Notes: generated by a model from the sequence alone, not told the origin. Shown: positions 36,401-49,205, numbered from the stretch's first letter. The stretch: 64,000 nt of DNA from Agelaius tricolor (GCA_023055355.1 JALJCS010000001.1:76921381-76985380), one strand, 5' to 3'. Program-made: numbers and translations.

Positions 36401-38569
36401 ATTGTTTCAGTAAGGTTCCAAGAAAATATGATCCATGTAAGTCTCATTTTAAAAACACATTCCTTGTCATATTTTCTCTCCTAGAAGAAACAATTATATT
36501 TACCCTTAACCCAATTACTGGGAGCCCACCCACTGAAAATATTCAAGCAAATCTGACAGAAGAGGTAAGAAGGTTGTTTACTTGTGGGTTATATTGACTT
36601 ATTGTTCCCTCTGAATATTGAAAGGAGTGTTTGGAGGTTTCTGCCTTGCAAGATCAGAAAGCTGACAGAGAAGGGTAGGCAGTGCATTCATTATCATATT
36701 TTGTGAGGTTGTTTGCTCTTGTATTCTTCCTGCAGTTCTTGAAGTGCTCAGATGAAACACTGATATGATTCTCTGCTCATCCACATCTTTTTGCAGTGTC
36801 AGCCCTACAGGAATATGAAAACAAAATTAAGCCTTCCCCCAAAAAATCACACCTGATAATGTTTCACAGCCCTTATTGTATATATCAGGATGCAGCAGCT
36901 CTTTTTTTCTGAGATCCTATTTTATACCACTGGCAAAAGCTATGAGAAAGGAAAATATATTATATATTCCCTCTAATACACACTGTAAATCTGCATAAAA
37001 CCAGGGGAAAATTAGGTCTAAGAATAGTAATTCTTCTATCTATAGGGAGAAAAAAATCCAGCATCTGGGCTGTGAAAGGATTAGCTGTAACTTCCATACA
37101 TTTAACCTGATAATTATTAAACTTGTAGCTCACTTTCCCAGGTCACCAAATCTGCATTCCAAAAACTCATTTTTGGGAATAGCCACCTGGGGTATCTGAC
37201 AATCTTCCAGTACAGGACAGCAGAGCCTGTCAGCAGTCCTGCTCATTCAGAGCCTGGACTTTCCTGGCAGGAAAGGGAGATGGTAGCCAAAGGGTAAAAC
37301 TCAAAAATACCAATTGGTGATTATTCAAAGAATATAAGGATCTCTAAACAGAATTCTTAACTAACAAAAGTGACTTCTCCCTCCTCCTGCCCACCTGATA
37401 TTTCCCCTAGAAATGCCTTATACTCTTGCAGTTGAAAATTTCTACATAAAAAAGACAGTAAATTATTCAAAAGATATGTTTCCTTTTTTTTGGGGGGTTT
37501 TTTTTTTACAGAACTGTGCAGGTATTCTCCAAATACTTGAACACCTGCACTTAGAGAAGGACTTGTATGGTATTAGTTGAATTAAAAAAAAAAAATCAAT
37601 CATCCAGGGCTATGCTGGTTCCAATACAGCAGGATTTATATCTTCCACCAACAAAAACTACTATAACCTCCAAACATATGAATTGAGATAAATTTCTCTC
37701 TACTTTTTCTATTACTACAGCCACAAAACTTCCCAAACTTAGTATGACTCATTAATAAATCACTTTTAATTAAAAAGGGTTACTTAAAATGTCTTTTACT
37801 TGCTGTAGAATTTTTCCCATGATAACTTGCATGTCAATGTGAGAAAACAATCAATCAAAAATTAATCCCTAGCAGCAATAGATTAGTGGAAATAAATTAA
37901 ATGAAAACAAGTTGCCTTTTGAGTGAAGAAAGCTACTAAAAATGTAGCTTTTCAGGCAGAACAGGAAACATTAGTATTAGGCAAGCAGTATTATCATTTG
38001 AAGATTATGTATTTTGCAAAATGAAGACTAGCAATTATTTTTTCTGTATTAACAAAGCAACATATGCTACAGGAGGTAATGCAAGGGTAATGCCTAGGTA
38101 ATCCATAATCACTGTTAGAATTTGGCATAAATGTAAATGCTAGAGCATTGACTCCTTTGCAGTTATTACTATGAAAAAATTTCAATATAAAATTCTACAT
38201 TTAATTGGAAAAGTATGTACGAATTCTGCTTCCTAGATGTAATTCTTTTCAAGAATTTTTATCTTTTGTGAACACGTTGCAAGACTGTCATTGATTTCCT
38301 GATGAGGCATAGAGTTCAACATTAAAAACAAATGTTCATACTTTTAGATTTAGTTTATAATAACTACCTTCTTAGAACCAATGGACAAATAAATGCCATC
38401 TAAATTAGTAATTCATGCTAAAAAACTGTAGCACACATCTGCATGGTGAATAAAAAGGGGAAGCCGAGTCTCTTTTTTTTTTTTCTTTAACTTCCCTGTT
38501 GCCCCCTGTGGTTGATCTAGATTATGTGGTAAATCTAAGGTAGACTTTCAGGCTTCCTGAGGCATTTTG
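33406..38569. other. Unique AT-rich non-coding stretch
   Basis: No gene found. It contains the hairpin at 33823-33873, poly-T/G runs at about 37483-37508 (GGGGGG flanked by T-runs), and A-runs near 37585-37597. A segment at about 35900-36250 has the AT-rich texture of avian conserved non-coding DNA, but this cannot be tested here. Open frames are short. Confidence 0.55.
33823..33873. repeat. Hairpin: 23-base arms, 5-base loop
   Basis: 33823-33845 (starts TTAGATTTTGTGTTAAG) pairs with 33851-33873 (ends CACAAAATCTAA) at 22 of 23 positions, with loop ATTTA. The left arm is preceded by a degenerate direct repeat of TTACTATT(T)AGATT at about 33811-33830. No flanking duplication or transposon terminal motif is seen. 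Possible sources are a template-switch mutation, a tiny non-autonomous element, or an RNA hairpin. Confidence 0.92.
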
Positions 38570-39426
38570 TAGGGTCTTTTTTACCTCAGTCTTTAATAAT
38601 ACTGATAAACTTGGGCTGCTCAGTCCTCCAAAGACCACAACTGCAGGAACAGTGATTTTTCATTCGTGGATGCTGAAATTGTAAGGGAACAGTCGCATCA
38701 GTTAAGGGCCTGATGGAATTCACCCCAGAGCACTGAAGCAGTGAACAGAGGTTACAGCACAACCTCTCTCAATCATCTGCCCAAGGCCTTGGGTGTCTGG
38801 GGAGGTCTGCAACTGCATTCTGAGGTGCATCAAACACAGCATAACCAGCCAGTAAAAAAAGAAAAAGAGGTGATTTCTCACCTATATTCAGTATTTTTGT
38901 TACCTTTTCTTGAGCACTCTGCAGTTCTGGCCCTCACAACTTAGGTAAAATATGAAAGTCCTTGAACACCTCCAGAGGAGGGCAACAAAGCTGAGGAGGG
39001 GCTCAAAGGATTATCCTGTGAGGAGCAGCTGAGGGCTCTGGGCTTGTCCAGTCTGAAGAAAAGGAAACCAAGGGCCAGCCTCATTGCTCTGTGCAGCTTC
39101 CTGGGAAGGGGAGATGGAGAGGGCAGTGCTGAGCTCTTGTCACTTGTTCCCAGTGACAGGATGAGTGGGAATGGCTCAGTGCTGCACCAGGGCAGGTTGA
39201 GATTAAAATTGTCCTAATGAAGAAACACTTCTTTCCTAAGAGGGTGTGCAAACACTGGAACAGGCTTCCTAGAGAGGTCATCAGAGCTCCAGACCTGTCA
39301 GTGTTTAAGTCCTTAAGGATATGCTTCAACTTTTGGTCAGCCTTGGAGAGGTCCTAGTTGGACTGGCTGATTGCTGTAGGCCATGTACATAATAGTCTAG
39401 ACTTATCTATTCTGCTCTACTCTGTT
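38570..39426 (+). mobile_element. CR1 LINE with internal deletion; part of RT frame and 3' UTR
   Basis: A plus-strand copy. The left part (38570-38850) is from the CR1 ORF2 reverse-transcriptase region: codons 38706-38735 read GPDGIHPRAL, a block that is near-invariant in CR1 RT, and PLSII with SGEV follows downstream in the same frame. A TGA at 38742-38744 breaks it. The right part (about 38860-39426) is the 3' untranslated region: TTGAGCACTCTGCAGTTCTG, CCAGAGGAGGGCAACAAAGC, GAGGAGCAGCTGAGGGCTCT, AACACTGGAACAGGCTTCCT, GAGGTCCTAGTTGGACTGG. It ends in a decayed TCTATTCTGCTCTACTCTG tail of the CTATT-repeat type. The rest of ORF2 between these parts is missing. Inactive. Confidence 0.9.
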
Positions 39427-41534
39427 CACTCACAATTTGTCAATTGGTGTTTGACAGAAACAAGATGATGGTAAAAGTTCTTTATTTGGAACATGGGTAC
39501 TTCTAATTATACACTATTGCCAGAAAAGGAGGATCTCCCATGTTTGGGAGAGTTACAACTCTGCAGTTCTGATTCTGATGCATGCTGAATTACAAGTAAT
39601 TTTAGGAAAACATCAAGTTTGCTTGTCTCATAAAATATCATCACAGAAACTGTATTTTATCAATATATACAAAACATTAAGGTAGTAAAAATTATCTCAC
39701 TCTTATAATGCCAAAATTATAAAGCTGAATATGAAGCCAGGTAAATATTGACAGTCTCTTTTCATTTTGCCTCATGCTCTGAAAAAAATGCATTAACATC
39801 CTATATAAAACCTTGATTCTCTACAGCCAAAAAAGCCTCCATATCTGCCATAAGGGAGAGCTTGAAGGGTTCCTTTGGAATTGATGGCAAAATACTCTGG
39901 GTTTAGAATCAGCTGCCTTAAGTAATGTGACATCTGTTGCTACTAATGTTGATAGTGTTTGTCTATATACATCCATCTATAAGGTGTATATATTTCATTT
40001 AATTTTTAAGTCAACAATACCAATTCATAGTTCTTTGAGAAGAAAAGCAGCCTTAAGTTAATTATTCATGCATGATAATAAGTTTATAAATTGATGGAAA
40101 ACAGTACTTCCTTGATGCAGTACTGGAAAACAATTTTTTCCAGAAATGTTTTACCTGTAGAAACTCCAAGACCCAGGAAGCACAACTTCAAACATAATTA
40201 GGTACTTAATCAACCAGTCAGCTGCCTAGGAGAGGCAGAAGCTCCTATGGTCTTTCTCTCACTGAAAGATAAGTGACTAAATGTTAGCATCCTGTTAAAG
40301 CAAGGCATGATAGATCTTTCCCTTGCCAGTGGAGGTAATGAGACACTGCTGGAGGGCTTTTCATCTTGTGGGCCAGACAGGATGGGAGGAATCTTCTTGT
40401 GCAGTATTTTATTTATTTTTTTTCCCTTCATTGACTCAAAAGGAAACCTTTTAGCAGCTTGACTAATCGGCTCAATCCTTGAACTAGCATAATTAATGCC
40501 AGATCTCACCAAATTCAATGCTTTATCCAATTCTTAGAGGTCTTGGAGGAAAAAAAAAAGTAAACTCTTTTGCCTTCCTGTTGATATGCAAGCAGTGTGT
40601 GGAAACTATTAACTACAACAGACAAGTTTCCTCAGGGAGGCAGATAGACGTTTCCAACACAAACTTGGAATTAAATGAAGTCCAAAATGATACAACTTTG
40701 GCAAATATGCAGTTGGGTCTGAAATATTGCTCTTTCTTTTGACCTCCATCCACAATGTTTTGCTTTTTGTCACCAGCCCAGTGACTGTAAGATGTGCTCA
40801 ATGCTCTGCTCTAAAAGAGCAACAACAGAGCCATTATCACAACCCTGTCCAGACAGCTGTAAAGAGTGTGTCCAGTTCTGGCAAGACCTATGCACAGCTA
40901 GAAGATCCACAGTTTCAAATTTTCACAGGTAATTGATTCATTATCTTGTTTTTCACCATTTTTTTCTAAAAATAAACAGTTATTTCTTATTTTCTTGGTT
41001 TTCTGCATATGGTCTCAGATTTTATTAAGCGGGACCAATTTAATAAAAAACCTATTTTTCAAAGCACTAGATAAGAACAACCAAATAGGAAGTATGCCAA
41101 ATGTATTCAAGATATAAGAATCTCACTGAAACTATTTTTTTTCTTGAACACCAAGAGATTTTTCAAGAAAACATAATTTTCACATATATAGATATAAAAC
41201 ATAAATTAATTGTTCTGCATTACATTAAAAATATGCAAAACCATCTTGTTGTATCTTCAATAAGATTTCTGTTAGCTTTCAGAGTGTTGTTATTGCAAAC
41301 ATCACAGACATACAGTTCATCTGATGCAACATTCATGAAATATCAGTATGAGATTGAACAAATGAATATGTATTATAGAGAGATCTGACCTCCAGTTAGT
41401 GAAAATGAATATAATGTCTGCAGATATTTGGAAATATGTCTTTTTCCAAATGATTGGTATGGTAAGTGATCTTTTTATTGATAGTACTGATGGTTTGAGA
41501 TTATATTTATTTCTGTGTGACAATTATAAGTGGT
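39427..41534. other. Unique non-coding stretch
   Basis: No repeat family recognised. A 106-codon minus-strand frame (40210-40530) begins near a T-run and has an ordinary amino-acid mix, but I recognise no domain and see no splice or promoter context. A segment ending TTTTCACAGGTAATTG at about 40922-40937 resembles both splice signals, and no coding exon is clear beside it. Confidence 0.5.
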
Positions 41535-41735
41535 TGTTAGGGTTAACTCTGGTGGTCAGCTGAGCTGCTTGATCATTCCCTCCCCCTTCAGCCCCACTGA
41601 AACGGGAAAAGAAAAAAAAGAACAAAAGAAAGAAATGTTGGAAGGTTAAGAAGGAAAAAACTAAAATAAAAATTGTTTAATGTAAGTGGAATAGGAGGAA
41701 AAAAAAAGGAGAAGGCAGTCACCTTTCAGTAAAGA
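41535..41735 (-). mobile_element. Possible old LTR fragment
   Basis: The plus strand runs CTCTGGTGGTCAGCTGAGCTG, CATTCCCTCCCCCTTCAGCC, CACTGAAACGGGAAAAG, then an A-rich stretch with AAAATTGTTTAATG and GTGGAATAGGAGG. The order (C-rich TCAGC block, GGGA block, A-rich block, TTTAAT) resembles antisense avian ERV LTR ends that I recall. The match is by memory and the edges are not defined. No target duplication was found. Confidence 0.35.
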
Positions 41736-42454
41736 TTTTTTATTTTGAAAATGTGTAGTGTTTTGACATTTGTATTAGCATCAAAGAGGTGACTGTGACT
41801 AAGTAAATTGAATAGTTAATCTGACATAAATATAATCACCCTCTTGTGGTTGTTATCAAGTTGGAAAGAGTACAATTTATAATCTCAGAAAAGATACCAA
41901 CACACAGAAGGTCTAGCAGTCATTTTCAGTAAAAAGATGGCAGAAATAACAGGGGCTATGATCAATGTCCTAAAATAATAATAATTGTTATGTTTAAGCC
42001 AACTCAACTAATCATATTATTTTATTTTACACAGCTATAACTGATCAGGCAAGTCATAGGATTAGAAGTGCAATTTCAGATCTGGCAATAAAATGACTGA
42101 CAAGAATGTTGTGTATCAACAATGAATAACTGCATAGTACGTATTATGAAGATAGAATCAGAAAGAAAAGAACTACATAAATGGTCTACATTTTTAAGTA
42201 CTTCTCTGATCAGAGAGTGAACAATTTGTCATGGACATTTCAGGCTTTCAGAGCTGAGTGTGAGACATAAAATGACTTTGTTTAAACAGGAACAACAGCT
42301 GCAACAGACAAAATCCGTGGGTTACGTTTTAATTGTTGCCTCATATAACACAGCCCGGCAAAGTGGATGATCTACTTTGTGTATTCATTTATTCAAACTT
42401 ACCCAGTCTACATACATTTTACTAGTTAGAGTATTGAATACTTATATCATGTAC
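41736..42454. other. Unique non-coding spacer
   Basis: AT-rich. No gene or repeat family recognised. Confidence 0.6.
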
Positions 42455-42533
42455 TGGGGAGTTGGGCTAGACTATCCCTAGATAGTCTAGCCCAACTCTA
42501 GGCCTCTTCCCACCTGATTCATTCTATGATTCC
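42455..42533 (+). mobile_element. CR1 LINE 3' terminus carrying a fold-back insertion
   Basis: The plus strand shows the end of a CR1: GAGTTGGGCTAGACTATCCC, then GGCCTCTTCCCACCTGATTC and the tail ATTCTATGATTCC. Between the TATCCCTAG block and the CCTCTTCCCA block, which adjoin in ordinary CR1, lies an extra segment of about 20 bases that is the inverted copy of the block before it (arms 42459-42476 and 42481-42498). Confidence 0.85.
42459..42498. repeat. Perfect inverted repeat, 18-base arms, 4-base loop
   Basis: The arms GAGTTGGGCTAGACTATC (42459-42476) and GATAGTCTAGCCCAACTC (42481-42498) pair at all 18 positions around CCTA. It sits within a CR1 3' end, so the expected CR1 order shows which arm is extra. 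A template switch during DNA synthesis would produce exactly this. Confidence 0.95.
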
Positions 42534-45500
42534 ATTTATTTATTTACTTACTGCTTCTTAACACTCTCTTAGAGTTGCAACACAACCTTGCAAGTGACCA
42601 CAACTAAAAACATTTCTAGAAAAAGACTCAAACTTCCTAAATTACTTGCTCTTTCTGTTTGAACCAGCAAAATTTTCTTCCAATAAGAACAAGACTTCCA
42701 ACATCTGCATGCACATACATTAATCTACTTGTTAAAAAAAAAAAACAAACAAACAACTTTTCCTCCTTGTAGAAAACTGAAGCGTCAAAAGCATCAACAA
42801 TAGCAGTTACATTCTAGGGCATCTTTGCATCTTTTGCCAAAGATAATTAAATTGTCCTGCTTCAGCCTGTACTTCCTAGTGACAATGTTCCACTTGATTT
42901 TCCACAGAAAGAGGAAAAAAAAACCATAAGGACCCTGGAGATGCATCTGGATATTTGTTTTACAGATTCCACATGCCGATGGCCAAAAAATTCCAGTGAC
43001 CACATACATTTTTAGTTATAAAAAACTAATTCAGAAATCCTTCAGATTTGCCCTTGACCTTGAGCAGGGAGGCAGAAACATCTAAATTAAGTTCCTATTT
43101 TCTCATAAAGAACTCTGTACTTTTCTTTACTACCATTCATATCAAAATCAAGAAGATCATTTGATCTCCTATTTTAGGCAATACCTTCTGATGCTGACAT
43201 GTTGATATTCATGTGCTATCATCAGAAAAAAAGCAATTTACTGAATATGAAAAACTACAAAATTAAAAAACCCCAAACCTATGAAAGAAAGGGTAAATGA
43301 AGGTCTCATCTTGGAATTTTAATCCTGGAAGACTTACTTTTCTTATCTTTATAATCCTTTTGAGATGTGGATATAGTTTTCTAAGGCTTTAAATCTGATA
43401 AACAATGTTCACAGTCTGCTGATGACATGAAACTGGTGACAGTCATTAAATGAAGGAGAGGCAAAGATTTCTGATTCAGTTAGATTGTTTTGCACATCCA
43501 AATTTGAATACAGGGGTGCATGGTGATTTGTAATACTTACACTTTGATTGAGGTTAAAAATGAGAACCTAAATTTTTAATATATTTCTGTATAAACACAT
43601 GAAATTATTTTTATATACATAGGTAAAGACTAAAAATATATATATAAACTATTAATTACACAATTCTAAGTAGAATAAGAGGCTGTTATGTAATACTGGC
43701 CCTTCTGACAGCTAATTGAATGATCCAATAATTAAATTAACTGCTTGAATGAACTGGGTATCACAGATATTTTTATTAGCCACATGGCTGTGGGATATTC
43801 AATAAAAACTGAAAATGTATTGATCAAATAATTTTACATACACCAGGGGTTTTGCTTAGCCCCTTTTTATCTTCCTTTGACACTGACTTCTGTGAGTGTG
43901 AGCAGTGTTGGGGTTTCTCCACTGTTTCCTATTCCTTGGATGGATGCTGCCATTTCCCCTGAGACAGTGTCAATTACCAGTGATAAGTGAAATGTGCTTT
44001 CATCCCAGAAGCTGCAGCTACTGCAGCAGAAGGACAGCAAATTCTTTGGAATACCTCCACAATTAAGATCTTGGCTACTTTAAGGCCTACGTGTCCCGTG
44101 ACATTTTCCAAAGTGCAGAGAGGCCTTAGCTTGATTGCCCAGCTGAACTGTAAACATGAAATGAGATTTGGCCTCATTTAAACTCTTCTGTAGCCACAGT
44201 CTACCATGTACAATATTAGCTTTGTCTGCAATGAATAAAAATAACAAAAATGTTCAGCTTTAAATCTGGTATTTTGCAGAAAAATTCAGGATATGTAAGC
44301 TGGGGTTATTTTTTAGAAGGGAATCAATTACTATATTTAAGGTATTGTCAATACTCCCTGTTAATTCTACAGCAAATTTGCAGTTTATAATATTCAACAT
44401 ATTTCATTCAACATATTTCCCCTTTTAGGAAAATATTTACACATGTGGCCAAGTACAACCCACTTAAGCATAGCTGAAGGCATCTAAGCACTGTTCAGAG
44501 ATAATACTTGCATTGAAGATGTAAACAGAAAAACAATAGGGGAAAAAACATATTGTGGTAAATTTTTGCATCCAAAGTCAGTGCAGAAAATAAATACTGC
44601 TCTGAATTCAAACTAAACAAAATCTCTGGGAAAACATGCATGTATTATAAAATATTTGAAGGAGGCAGACTACAAAGCAAAAAGGAATTAACACTTTATT
44701 TTAATTACAGCTATTTGAGTTTTACTTTGAACATTTCACCTTTTGCTCTCCCAGGCTGTATAAAAAGAGTGTTTGAATTTTGCTCATATTTGGCTTGATT
44801 TTTGAAAAGAATGTGATTACCCTGGAGCTTTTTTGACTAGTGTATAACGAAACAGGAATTTAGCACTCATGTTTGTAAAAGGCAGAGTGCTAGATGAGCC
44901 CAAAACAAATTTACATTTATCAATGGTTCTAAATATAGTTTATTGACAATATGTTCTCTGCATGATCCTCCAGCACCAGAGGCCAACAGAAGCTGTTGCT
45001 GGTAAAGCTGAAATATACTTATGCAGAGCAAGGTCAGATGTTGCTGGCAGGATATTTCTCCTCAGGTAATGTTGACAGAATGCTAGAAAAGATTGGGAGC
45101 CACTGATTGAAATAGAAAATTTTTCTTTTTTTAATGTAAGATCTGCTTCTGTACCTATCTCAGCATCCCTTCCAGCTAATGGGCAACAAAAACAAAGAAA
45201 GTCAAAATTTAAAGTCTCAAACCCTAGCTACAAGTCTTTTGCTGGCTAAATAGGATCCAGTTTTTTCACCATAACCTAGACCAAAATTTGTTATCTGGTA
45301 GTTCAGAAGGACAACCAGAACCTTTCAGAATTAATGACTGAAGGATGGTTGGTGAAATTCAAGATAATGGTACGCAGCTGGTGCTTGGCAGAGACAGTTG
45401 TTTTGTTCTGGCTGATCATGTATAATTAGACACATTGTATGTGAAGGAAAAAATTTCCAAACTTTTAAACCATTATACTGATATTTGGTATACAGGGAAT

Positions 45501-48439
45501 TAACATTTGTGCTTGCTATATAATTTCATGCAAAACTAAAATGCACTTTACATTTTCTCCTTCACATCATAACCATATATTTGCCCCTTGACATGCCAAT
45601 TAAGAAAAATATGCTTCAGCAAAGATAAGTAAACCTTTGGGCTGTCTCAGAAGAAAAGGAAAGGGAAACTTGACTGATGTGATCACAACAGAAAAACAAC
45701 AGGTTTGCATCTGGTCTAATGTCTTAGTCCCTGTAAACATTAAATTCCATAGCATTTAGATACCTGTGCTGCTGTAGAGTACTAAATTGAAGCCTTTCAT
45801 AACTGCATTCAGCAAACTTTCAAGTGTCCATAGATCACCTCATTAATATGCAGACAAGGACTACAGACCTTTGCAAGATGGATTAACAGGAGCCACAGGT
45901 TTAAAAGAAAAATAGTTTTGGGTGACATAGATAACACAAGTGTTATAATAGCAACTGAAGAGAATAAGAACTTGTTTGAAATAAAAGCATGGTACTGTTT
46001 TCAGTATTGTGAAGAACTATACAAAAGAGCAGAATTATGTTTTTTTCCTTTTATTTTTCCTAATATCCTAGAACACAGATCTTTTTTCCTCCCATCCTAA
46101 TAAAGAATATTAACCACACAGACACATCTACAGATGGATTTAAGTACAGCTTTTGGAAGGCTGCTGTCTTGTGTGCACATATAACTAATCCATGCTAAGA
46201 TTTTACATGGGATGCACAGTTGTACATATAAAAATTAAGGGAATCTAAGCCTTCACCAAGATATCATTATCACATTAATGAAATAGTTATCTGTTTGGCT
46301 TCCTGCCTTGTTTGCCATTTGTCTGCAATGTTGTAGAGACCTCTCTGCCCTGCCCTTTTGCTCCACACAAGACTGCTCTGAGCCACTGCACAAACCCCTG
46401 TGCAACTGTGCCATGCTTGTTGCTTTATTCTCACAGGGCAACTCAGATGAAGGGGGAGAGAGAAAGCTCTTATCCTTCTACATAGGAGGCCAAATGAAGA
46501 AATATTAAGTAGCTAATATGAGGTTTCACAAGAAAACTTTGTCTGGCAGAAACTAAATATAGATCACAAAACCTGAATACTGTCTCCCTCACAGGGCTGC
46601 TGTCTCCACTGGTACCCATAACTTCTAAGGTGCTTTGATGTTCTGTTCTTGCTATGGGAAATAACAAAAAACATTAAAATACATTTTAAAAATGTACTCC
46701 AGATTCAGTATGGTTCAGGCATGAAATCTACTTCCACAGGAGTTTAGAACTGGATCCAATAAAGCTTTTATTCAATGTTAGAAGGATGAACAAGAAAGAA
46801 AAGTCTTTTGATACTAGAATAACTGGCCTGTTCAAATCTGGGGATTTTTTTCCCTATTTGCATGGCTTCCCAGAAGTGGTATAATAAAGTCTCTGATCAA
46901 AGTAATTAAGGACTCTAATTAATAGGAAAAAATCCCTTTTGCATATGGTATCACTCCAAATTTCAATTAATTACTCTAGACAAGAATTTACTTCAAATTC
47001 TCTTCCTGAAAAGCTGCAAAAGTCATTACTAATCAGTCAATTTTTTTCAAACATGATATACTGATAGAAAAGTAGAACTGTCAGTATTCTAACCCCAAAT
47101 AGCAATAACTTTTTAAATTGAATAATGTGCATATGACAAACCTTTTATACCTAGGAGTGAGTTCAGTTATCAGTAATTGTTCTGTCATTTTTTCAGATAA
47201 CTCTTGAATGGAGAATCTGGATCCACTACTGGAAATCATAATGCTGTTCCTTAAGAGTTGAAAAAAATAATGAATTTTTTATATTCATACAATTACTTCT
47301 ATCATCACATTTACTTACTTGCCATGGGGCCCCTAGAAACATTCTAAACCTGTTTCCCAACAAAACGGGATCAGTTCTCTGCACCTGTGGACAAATGGCC
47401 TTTACAGGAAGTTGTTTGTAAATAGGACCTGTTCAGATATTCAGGGATCATCCTTTCTGCTTAATAAAATGAACATGTGACATATGAAGATGAATTTGTC
47501 GTTGGTTTTGTTTGGGCTTTTTATCAAGAAAATTGAAATGAATCCCCTGCCAGTTTTAATCCCCCCTACATTTACAGACAATCCTTATTCATTCATGGAA
47601 TTTGAGGCAGACCAACACAAATAACATTTTTATCACTGCGTATGCGAGTCTAACAGACTAATTCACATAACTTATTTTCTGGGCCTGCAAGTAATCAAAT
47701 TTGATTGAAGTCACATTATTTTCTAGCCATGTAGTTTCTGAATGAAACACTGATTAATTGTGATCCATGATATGTTTTTACTTCTGATTCATGCTCAGCC
47801 CAAGATACAATTCTCTAGAAGCTGTTCCTAAGCAATGATTATAGGAGACTGGGTAGATGTAAGGGATCTGTCTGTTCTTGAGCTCTCACAAATCATCACT
47901 CACATCTCTGATACCTTAATATTCTGTGACAATCTGCCCCCAAGCACGTGACTTTTCCCTGATTAACAGACCACAACCAGTTTTCTGATCTCAGATAATC
48001 ACTCTAAATCACCCTAAATTGCACCAGACTCAGTGGTGAGAACAGGATAACCTAAAACAAGATTTTTCTAACACTGTCCCTTTTAGGTTAAGGGAGATTC
48101 TTGTGATTGGTTTAGGCTTTGGTCTTGAAATTACATAAAATAATTTATTTGAGACTACATCTGTTCCACTGCAGTACCCATAGAGTAAATAGTGCCAACC
48201 ATCTGGACTGTTTAATTATTACAACAATCCCTGTCACAGCATTGTCTGTGGGCAAATCGCAGCATCCCAAATGGTTTCTGGAAAGATTATGGGCTAAGAT
48301 GGGCAAGGAACCATTCTTAATAGAAATCCTGCCTTCAGCATACCTTTTTCTGGAAGTTAAAGAATTTAGCCACATGGCTGTGGCCTGCCTGTGGCAGCTG
48401 GCCCAGGGAATGGGTCCCAGCTCTGCTCACTCTCTAGGA
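42534..48439. other. Unique AT-rich non-coding stretch
   Basis: No gene or larger repeat recognised. It holds A-rich tracts near 42733-42756 (A-run followed by AAAC units), an AT run at 43637-43646, and a 14-bp tandem (ATTCAACATATTTC twice) at about 44392-44419. The 48100-48440 portion is somewhat GC-richer and may continue the CR1 that follows, but I could not match it. Confidence 0.55.
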
Positions 48440-49205
48440 TAGATGTAGCCTCAGCCTGCAGGCCAGTTCTAAAGAGGGACTTAAACAACACCCCAGGCTG
48501 AGTGCCACAGCTGTAACCTCTCTTGAGTTGTTCATGACAATCTTCCTCAGGCAGCTGAAGCTGCTGTTGACCATCTTTGCCATGAGATCACACTGCTGGC
48601 CCTTGGTCACCATTTTTACTATCACAATCCTCCTTTCTGAAAATCTTCTCCAACATGTTGGCCTCCAGCTTGCCCTAGTGCCTGGGGTTATTTAGTTTTA
48701 TTATTTCATGAGATCCTTATTCAGCAAATCATCCTGCTTGCCAAGTGGATGATTGTAAAGTGCAGCAAAACCCTCCTGTGTGTCATCAGATTGTCAGAGT
48801 TTTGTATCACTTGCAAAACTGCTGAGGTTCATAATCAAATTATTAAAAAAGGTCTTAAATAGTACTGGCTCCACTGTTGACCCCTCAGGTGGACCTCTAG
48901 TGCCCAGATTCCAGCTGGATTTGATGCTGTTGATCACAACCCTTTAAGTCCAGCAGCTGAGTCCACCTCACTGCTCACTTCCCCAACCTGCATTTGAACA
49001 GATTCTCTGCATGATGTTGTGGGAGACTGTCAAAAAGCCTTAATCCAGTGGAAACCAATCAACCTAAACATATCAACATAGGGAGCTATCAGTTTGGTTA
49101 AGCATGTTTTCCCTTTTGTATATCCATGCTGACTACTACAAATCACCTCTACCAATTTCTTTGCTTAAAGAATTGCTACTGAGGCTGGCAGAACCTGACC
49201 CATTA
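48440..49205 (-). mobile_element. CR1 LINE with reverse-transcriptase remnant
   Basis: A minus-strand copy. The right part, about 49087-49134 read on the minus strand, encodes SQHGYTKGKTCLTKLIA, matching the CR1 RT block QHGF-KGKSCLTNLI. Further along the minus strand comes a degenerate piece of the 'FSKAFDTVSHN' region (IKAF then a stop), and the 'GVKSSWR-VTSGVPQGS' region as CDQQHQIQLESG with stops. The left part (to about 48440) continues into the start of the 3' untranslated region: CACTGCTGGCCCTTGGTCAC, TTGCAAAACTGCTGAGG, AGTACTGGCTCCACTGTTGA. The 3' tail is missing. Many stops and small indels show an old, inactive copy. Confidence 0.88.

Noticed and set aside
40800..40937. Possible exon with CACAG and GTAATT near its right end
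   Set aside because: The acceptor-like and donor-like bases are at the same place rather than at opposite ends, and the frame shows no recognisable product.
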